DNA of 64,000 bases from Strongylocentrotus droebachiensis (Eukaryota; Echinodermata; Echinoidea; Camarodonta; Strongylocentrotidae), in NCBI GenBank assembly GCA_035222895.1, contig JAVYIG010001612.1:248001-312000 (forward strand). Reading direction: 5' to 3'. The notes under the pieces are model-generated. The model had not been told where the DNA came from. It worked only from the letters and a program-made list of their open reading frames with translations, and did not search any database. Made by a program: the position numbers and the translations under genes. Shown piece by piece: positions 48,301-57,300 of this stretch. The stretch's first letter is position 1. Every line of letters starts with the position of its first letter.

Positions 48301-51300
48301 TTACAAGTAGCGCTGAATGCAGTACAAGGATATTGTAATACATGGCACCTAACAGTCAATGCGAGTAAAACTAAAATAATGATTTTTTCCAGAGGGAAAG
48401 TTAGGAAGTTACCAAATTTTACGTATGGTCATGCAAAAATAGATGTGGTATATGATTTTGCTTATCTCGGAGTACAGTTTAATTATAATGGTACTTTCAA
48501 AAAGGCAATGGCAAAGCAGATAGTGCAGGCTAGAAAAGCGTTATACAGTATGTTGACTAAAGCAAAGAAATTGCAGTTGTCAGTTGATATTCAATGTCAT
48601 TTATTTGACCATTTGATTTTGCCTATCTTATTGTATGGTAGTGAAGTCTGGGGACATGAAGATATAAAGCAGATTGAAGTTTTCCATAGGAAATTCCTCA
48701 GAACGTTATTATCTGTAGGTTCATATACTCCAGACTGTATGGTTTATGGAGAAACTGGACGAGGTTTGATTTTGAATCATGTGAAGGGTAGAATGGTTAA
48801 TTTTTGGTCAAGAATTTTGAGAGGTAAAGATAGCAAATATTCATATGTCCTTTTAAAATTCATTTCTGCCATTCATAAAGATGAACATTTGGAATTTACT
48901 TCCTCATGGTTAAAATTTATTGAAGACACATTTAATCAAGCTGGTCTATCAAATATTTGGCTAGGCCAAAATAGTGGATTTGGCTTAAATATTAATTCTT
49001 TGCTAAAACTGAGACTAAATGATATTTTTGGTCAGGAATGGAGAGATGCAGTATGGTCAAATCGCATTTGCACAAATTATAGGATATTTAAAGGCAACCA
49101 TATATTTGAAAGCTATTTACTCACCCTAAATAAAACTGATGCTTTTACTCTCTGTAAGTTTCGGTGTAGATCACATAAATTACCTGTAAACAAAGGTCGG
49201 TTTGATGCGAACACACCACATTGTGATATGCAGTGCACACTCTGCCTGTCTACTGATATAGGAGATGAATTTCACTATATTTTTGTTTGTCCGTTTTTTC
49301 AAAGAGAGAGATGTTTATATTTATCAAAAAAGTGTTGTAAGTCTAAGCTCCCAAGTGCTATGCACATGGCAGAACTTTTTAATACTAGAAGCACTTCTCA
49401 GTTGAAGAATTTAGCGAGATTTACCCGCCTTATTATGTTGAAATTTAATCAAAAAACAGAGAAAGAAGATAGTTCAAGCATTTCGAGAAGTACAATTAGA
49501 GCTGAACCTACAAGTACTCGTAGCGGTAGGATAGTGAAACAGCCTACTTTGTTTACTATTTAGCTTGTAAATAGACTGCATTATAGTTATCCTTTTATTA
49601 TTGTCAGTTTGTCACTATCTACATTCATTGTACATGTATATGTACATGTAGATTTCTATATATAATTTGTGTTTACTAGTTGGTTCATTGTTCATGTTTG
49701 TACTTTCATACACTATATACCTATTATCGTTTTTATCTTTATGTCATTATCTATGTATAATGTATGTGAATTGTATTCATAAGTCATGCATTTTTATTTA
49801 TACTTTTATGTTTGTTTGTACTCTCATACCCCGAGAGGGGGTCAAAGAGTCAATAAAATTCTACAAATTCTACAATCTACTTTTTTCAGAAGAATCATAA
49901 CATAATTATTGGAATAATTAAGATGTGCCATTAGCCATAAGGATATGACGAGATCTACATATAATGTTGCCAATTTAAACCCAGCATTGAGAGTAAGGAT
50001 CCCTTACCTTCGAGAGGTGACAATGTCTTGAAGGTATTGTTGCACATTAAATCATTTGAATGCACAACCACCACAACAAAGAAAAGGCCATTTTTATACA
50101 TGTCCCTCTGTCAAAAAGAAAAGAAATGAAGACAAGAATGAATAACAAAGGGGATAATGAAAATGAAATTGCTTATGTAAAGTATGAACATGTGTGCCCA
50201 AACTTTATCGCTTTGATATACTTCATGGACGAGTGGATATGTCACCGGACTGTGGATCACAAGGTCTGCGGTTCAAGTCCTACCACGGCACCAATGTCCT
50301 TTGGCAAGACATTGATCTACAGTTGCCACTCTCCACCCAGGTGTTAAATGGGTACCCGGTAGGATGCGAAAGTTCATGTGGTTGGATGAGCAAATGTGCA
50401 TTTGTAAAATGGCGACTGGCTGGAATGCTCCCCAGGCAGTGGAAAATGTGCATACATTGTGTGCGGGTAAGCCTGAATCCGATGACCGGGGTACTAATAT
50501 ATATGTAAAGCACTTAGGCACATCGTTGTATAGATGTATTGGGCGCTATATAAAAGCGGAATATTATTATTATTATTATCACAGTGCTCTATTAATATAC
50601 AAGCCAATGTACAAGAGAGAACAATTGGTTTTCAAGTCAAAGGACACTGAAAGTAGATTGCACAATAACATGTAGATATTAAATATTGGGAATGATCTAA
50701 GTGTATTAATGAAAAGCAATTGAATGTAAGTATGTACAGTATATAACTATTTTGGTATCCAGTGTGTTAACCCTAATCCCATTGGGGAAGTTTCAACGTG
50801 AAATTTTAATCGGTCTAGATGCATGGCAAAAAAAACGACAGGGTTTTTTTTTGCCGTGCATCTAGACCGATTAAAATTTCACGTTGAAACTTCATGACTT
50901 TTTTCTCTCAAGTTTCCCGCATATTTAGATATAAAATTCACCCCGGTCGGACATGTAGAACTGATTTTAGAGGTCGATAATCGCTAGACCGTCACAAAAA
51001 ACTGCAGATTTTGTACACGTTTCTATGTGATTCATACATCCAATGCCATGTAAACTCCAGATCTGTTATAATTGTTACATTGAATTATAATTTTGATTAT
51101 TTCTTTGTTATAAGTTTATTTCAAACACTTCAGAGACAAATTCTTCTAAAATAAACAAAAACAAAAACAAATCAAAACAATAAAATACATGAGAATAAAA
51201 ACAATGAAATACAAAAGAAATAAGTATATCTGGAAATACTAATTTGCATATTTGCATAATTTATGCAAATTAGTGATATATTACTATCAAAACATGGATA

Positions 51301-54300
51301 TGAATGAACTATATTAATTTGAAAGTATTTTTACAGAAAACCTGAATAAATCCTGTCATTTCTCCTGATTTCAGATGATAATCCCAATTTTTTACCAAAA
51401 TTCGTCAAAAATTTGCATTTTTTTTTTTTTTTAAGTCATTTTTTTTTTTTTTTACATTTTTATTCTACCCAACTTGTTTTACGACTGTGCCTATTTTCAA
51501 GTCAATTGGTCCATTATTTGCCAAGATCCGAGGGGGGGGGGCCAATCTGTTATAAACATAACTCATGGACTCAAGTGATCAAAATAAACCCAATGGGATT
51601 AGGGTTAAGCTACATGTATAATGTATATCAGATTATAACAAATATATGTTTTCAATCATTCTTTCATCCTTTTAAATACGTGGTTATCATCTATTCTTTA
51701 TTTCATTTTCATTTTTTTTAATGTATTTTCCACTTAAATTGAAAATTCTTTTCACATATTTCTTGTAAATGATCAAGGATAATTCTTGAATGATCAGTTA
51801 TTTCATGGGGATACCGATTAATGTGTATTTTACCTTTTAATATGCTTGTTTATTCATCTAGTTTGTTTTTGCTGCTGTTATTTGTTTTATTCTTAACAGG
51901 GCCTCATGGAAGACCACCAAATAGGTGATATGTGCCACCCTGTATAAATATCAGAAATAAATAAATAAACTAAATAATTGTCCTATACTTACCGTGACTG
52001 TAATTGCTGCCTGCAAGGTCATCGTCTGAAAAATTCCCTCGTTGTAACGCACGGTGGAAACATCATCTAAGATCGGACACTGAGAGAAAATTGTCAATTA
52101 ATCTCTCAAAAAATATTTCATATTTCTTCTTAACACTTGTCAGCAGAAAAGAGGCAGATCTCAGGCAGAATTAATAATAATAATAATAATAATACATTTA
52201 TAGAGCGCAGAAACTATCCAACACTAAATATATATTCTACTGCGCTACAAGAGCTCCTGATATGCTTAAATTTACAGTTAATTGAAAAGATGTGCTTTTA
52301 ATTATGATTTAAAGATATTCACAGATGGTGATTTCTAGACTTCAAATGGCAAGTTATTCCAGAGGTTTGGGACTGCACAAGCAAATGCTCGATCACCAAG
52401 CGTTATTTTTGTTTTGATAGATGGGATCTGCAGCAACAAAGTTTCTCGGGAGCTGCGCAAGTTGCGATTATGATGATTAAGAATTGACAAATGGAAGAAG
52501 ATTTCTCTCCCCTACAAGAGAAACAAAGACTCAGCGAAGTTGGAATGTGGAGGATATTTAATGCCAAATGTAATAAGAAGCAAAATCATCAAAATCAGTA
52601 AAATAAGATAATTTCTTTATAGTAAGCTGCCAAAAGCCAAAGCTGTAGAAAAATTCATCATTTATAGCTTTGAAAATGACTTGTAGTTTCAATGAAAAGC
52701 ACAAGTACATGAAATAAAAGTTCAAGGTAATACAAAGTTTTGGTATAGGGTCATGAATTTGGTTCAAATGAACATATTGGAAGCATATGCAATCCTACAA
52801 TATTCACTGATCGTTGTGGCGGTTGAAATCGAGTCTAAAGATATGAAATTGTAAATAATAAACTCTTTATGTTGTATAGCTCCCTCTCAAGGTCAAGATT
52901 TTAATTAAGCTATAAAACAATGTTTCTTGGCTAAAATCGACCAATTAGCTACTCCCGTTTGGAAATTATATATCACAACTACATTTTCTGAGATTTTCAT
53001 GGTCGCAGCTACCATTGTACGGCCATAGGCGCTACTTGAAATTTATCAAAATTTACTGGGAGCACCGGTAAATTTTTTATATTCCATTTTTCTCAAAAGC
53101 AAAAGTGTTTTAGGGGCTAAATTTTATAGTGCTTATAATACATCCACAGGGGCATCCAAATATATCAAAATTGTAAAGAATCACTCTCCACCCAATTTTC
53201 AAAATTTCCCCAAACTTTGTATTACCTTTAATCATAAATTAATAATTGATATAAATAGGAGGGGTGTTTTTTCCCTGTGAACAACAGTATCAGTTTTTAA
53301 AGGCCAGTCCCATAGACCTCACCTATAAATCAGCCTCCTGAATTTTTTTTGTGCAAATTAAATTAGACATGAAATCCATCTGATAAAATCATTGTTGAAG
53401 ACTCACAAACTACACATGCCACAATCAGAGGGATATGACTTCCAGAATTGATATAATTTCTTGTTCATTTTGTTTAAATTTCCTGGAAAAAACATTCTGA
53501 TTTTTATTTCACCATTATGTATTTATTATGTACACTGTACATGTATGTCTTTTGTGTTGTTTACGTTATGAGGGGCCCCCAAGTATAACTACTAACAGGG
53601 CTACCCTGTTAATATAATACCACATAAATAAATAAATAATAAAAACATACATACATACATAACTAAATTTATTAATAAATGAATTTGTTCAGGCAGGTGG
53701 TATACAAGATCCCTTTTTTCACATCAAATTAATTGAAGACCAATAAGTAGATTATTAATGAGAGGGAGGGGGGGCAAGAAAGGAAGAGAAAGAGGAGGGA
53801 TGGGGCAGAGAAAAACAGATAATGTTGAGAGAAAGAAACAAGGAGGAAGGGATTTCAATATTGAACAAAAAAGAGAAAATTTGTTCAGACAAGTGGTTTA
53901 CAAGAGACCTTTTCCCATATTGAATTAATTGGAGACCAATATTAAGGAGATTAGGAAATGAGAGAGGGTCAAGAAAGGAAAAGAAAGAGGAGGGATGGGG
54001 CAAAGAAAAAAAAAGATAATGTTGAGAGAAAGAAACAAGGAGAGGGATTTCAAGATTGATCAAAATAGGGAAAATAGACAAATTAAAAAGAGAAATGGAG
54101 GGAGGATGAAAGAAACAAGACAAGGTGGTACATTATGTATACATGTACATGTATGTATATTACTTTTACCAGTTGAAGGGGGTAGGTTCAACAAGCATAC
54201 TCACCTTTGCATCCTGTACTGAAAGATAGGCACATGTTTTATTCGGGGACTTGGCTCTCACCAGTACCATATCGACTCCCTCTGGAAATTCATATTGATA

Positions 54301-57300
54301 ATACTGTACACACACACAAAAAGATAAATAATGAAAACATAGTTACATGTAATAAAAGAGAGAATAATCTGTTTCAAATCAAAATTCAGCAAATTGTTTT
54401 GCCATGTATGTTAAAATTATTACAAAATTTCTTTTAGCTTGGCAAATTCATTAACTTTACATTAAGCCTACTACTGTCAGTAAATCTGGGTGGTCTGTAG
54501 CAGAAAAGATTTCTAAACGAGATCAAAATTAAATGACTAATTATAAATTCAAGAAAAACAAGGAAGGAAGGCATGCAATTAACTAACATTTTCCACTGCA
54601 GGTAAGTAACATTATACTCCTGATTTAAAAAAAAACAAACATTTATACTGATTTTGTTCTCACTTTTGATGCTATATTTACATGCAGAACATGTAGTAAT
54701 GTAATGCATTATTGGCTGCCAGTCAACTCTCAATTGGCTTATTAAAGTGGATTACTTAAAGAGAATACAATTAAGACTTTAATTAAAAGAGGGTAATTAA
54801 TCATCAACAATCGAACATACTGTATCAAGGGTAATGGCAGCATTCATTCATTAGGCTGGATTAAGTATAAACACACTTTCTTAAATTTGAGTTCAGGGGG
54901 GCATTTCACAAAACTTGTCATCAGTGACAAATGACAATTTGTGTTATAAGCTACTGAAATCCTTGCTTCTGTTTGGTTATCAGTAGATGTGTCACTGATT
55001 TTTGTTATTTGTCATTGAAAAAAGGCTTTGTGAAATGCCCCCCTGGTCAGGCAATTGCATCATGAAAGAAACGGTGTGGAATCGATCAGAAAAGGTTGAT
55101 CATCTAGCATATAAGTATTTTTTTTTTTTTTTCATATTTTTCCCTCCACAGGGATTTTATTGATTTTCATTCGAAACACATACAAAAATATATATTCAAG
55201 GTAATTTACATATTAACATAAATAAAATAAAATTGGCTTTTCAAGGTACAAGTATTGATGAACTGTTGAGTTAACACAAAATAACAAATCAATAATTCAT
55301 TTCTAACACTCATGGAAAGAAAAACAAATACAGAAAAAATATCATTTTAAGTAAACAAATTCCTGAATTGAAACCATTTTCTTGTGAATTTATTATTTCT
55401 ACAATTCGAATTTGCAATATACTTTTCGTTTTTGAAGTAATTTGTAATCGAAACTCTAATATTATCAAAGTCGGGCAATTGTTTCTTTATTTTGGAAGTA
55501 TACACCATCTGTCGCACCACAATCAGTATACAATTCAATGCATAATTATTTGAACCTTTTAAACCAAATAATTTATCTTGTAATGAAAATGTTAATTTAT
55601 TTCCGGTTCCAGTATTAATCCAGTGTTCTAACCTACCCCAAATATTTTTAACATGCGTACAATCACATAGCAGATGTATAACTGTTTCAGTCTGTTCATT
55701 ACAAAATGTACATTCTTTTCTTGGGACTAAATTCATTTTAAACAGTAGATCGTTCGTATATAATATGCGTTGCAAGACTTTAAACTGAAACCATCGTAAG
55801 CCCACATCAATAGTACAATTAAATCCAATAGAACAATATGTTCCCCAACTCTTATCATTCAGGTCGAAAATGCATTTCCATTTAAGAAAACTTTTACATT
55901 GTCCTTTTCTTCTTTTTAATAAAATTGCATAGATATGTGAACATCCTTTAATACGTTTCATAACAAATGCCATTGTATCTGGGAAAAGAGGTTGTGGCAC
56001 CTTGTTAAAAATAGTACAATTGTTAAACCCTTGTCTAATTGCATCGCATAATCCACGATAAAAAAGAAAATTTATTTGAATATTATACTTTTCTTGAAAG
56101 TGTTCCAAAGAGAAAAAATCACCATTTGTGTCTAAAATATCGTTAACAAAACGAACTCCCTTTTGACACAATTTTTTATTATATATTGAGCTATTGCCTA
56201 TTTTAATGTAATCATTATTCCATAAGGGTTGGCAAGAAATGTTATCATAATGCATGGACAAGAGCGTACTATAAGCCATGAACATTTCTTTCCAAAAAAT
56301 GTTCTTTGTTTTACCTGCCAGTTCCCGAAAATAATTGTTTCCCATATATAATTTTAAATCTTGCCGTTCAGGCAAGAAAGATTGCAAAAGACAGAGGATA
56401 TTGCTATCTATTGAGCCAATTACTAATCTCTTAATCCAGGATATTTTTAATGATTGGCAATGTGTGTATATATCTATCATTTTAACCCCTCCGTCTGAGT
56501 AACTTTGTGACATTTGATTTCTACTTATTTTATCAGGTTTCTCCCCCCATATAAATCTATAAAAGTGAGCATTTATATCTTTCAAAAGATTTTCACCAGG
56601 ATAAGGGAGGGACAAAAAAAGGTAGTTTAATTTGGATACCAACAATGACTTGACAACAGTGATTCTTCCAAGAACAGTTAAGTATCGTCTTAACCACGAT
56701 GTCATTTGACTTTTTATTTCTTTAAATTTTTCATTGTAATTGTGAATTATCAATTTGGGCAAATCCGTACAAAAGTCTATACCTAAATATCTGAAATAAT
56801 CATCAAACACCCAATTTAGATTTCTATTCAAAAGAACACCATCTTTCTTGTTTTTAAATCCTCCAATCCAAATCGCATGTGTCTTCTGTATATTAACTTT
56901 TAAACCAGACATTGCATTATATTTATCTAAAATGTTTAATGCACTGTTTAATTCCATTACTGACCCCTTCAATGTTAGAAGAGTATCATCTGCATATTGA
57001 ATTATTTTAAGTTGTCTACCAGGTAAGCTCAAACCAACAATGGAATCGGAATTTCTAAACAAGAGACCTAGCATATAAGTATTGGTGTGTACTGCAAGGT
57101 TCTGGAGTCATCCAAATGATAAGAAATTTGGCCCAGTCTTGGTAAAGTAACAAGCAATGTTCACAGAAAGATGTACCGGTATAATAGGACTACACAAACA
57201 TGTGGCATACAAATCGGGCCTCAGTTTTAAAATGTTACTTGTCATATTTAGAATACTGAGGAGGCATTTGAAGAGCCATGGTTTTTCAGTGGAAAACCTT

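Noticed and set aside
57068-57074. Met start of the 575-residue RT frame
   Set aside because: These codons lie in the flanking target duplication; the element itself starts at 57067 inside the RT domain.
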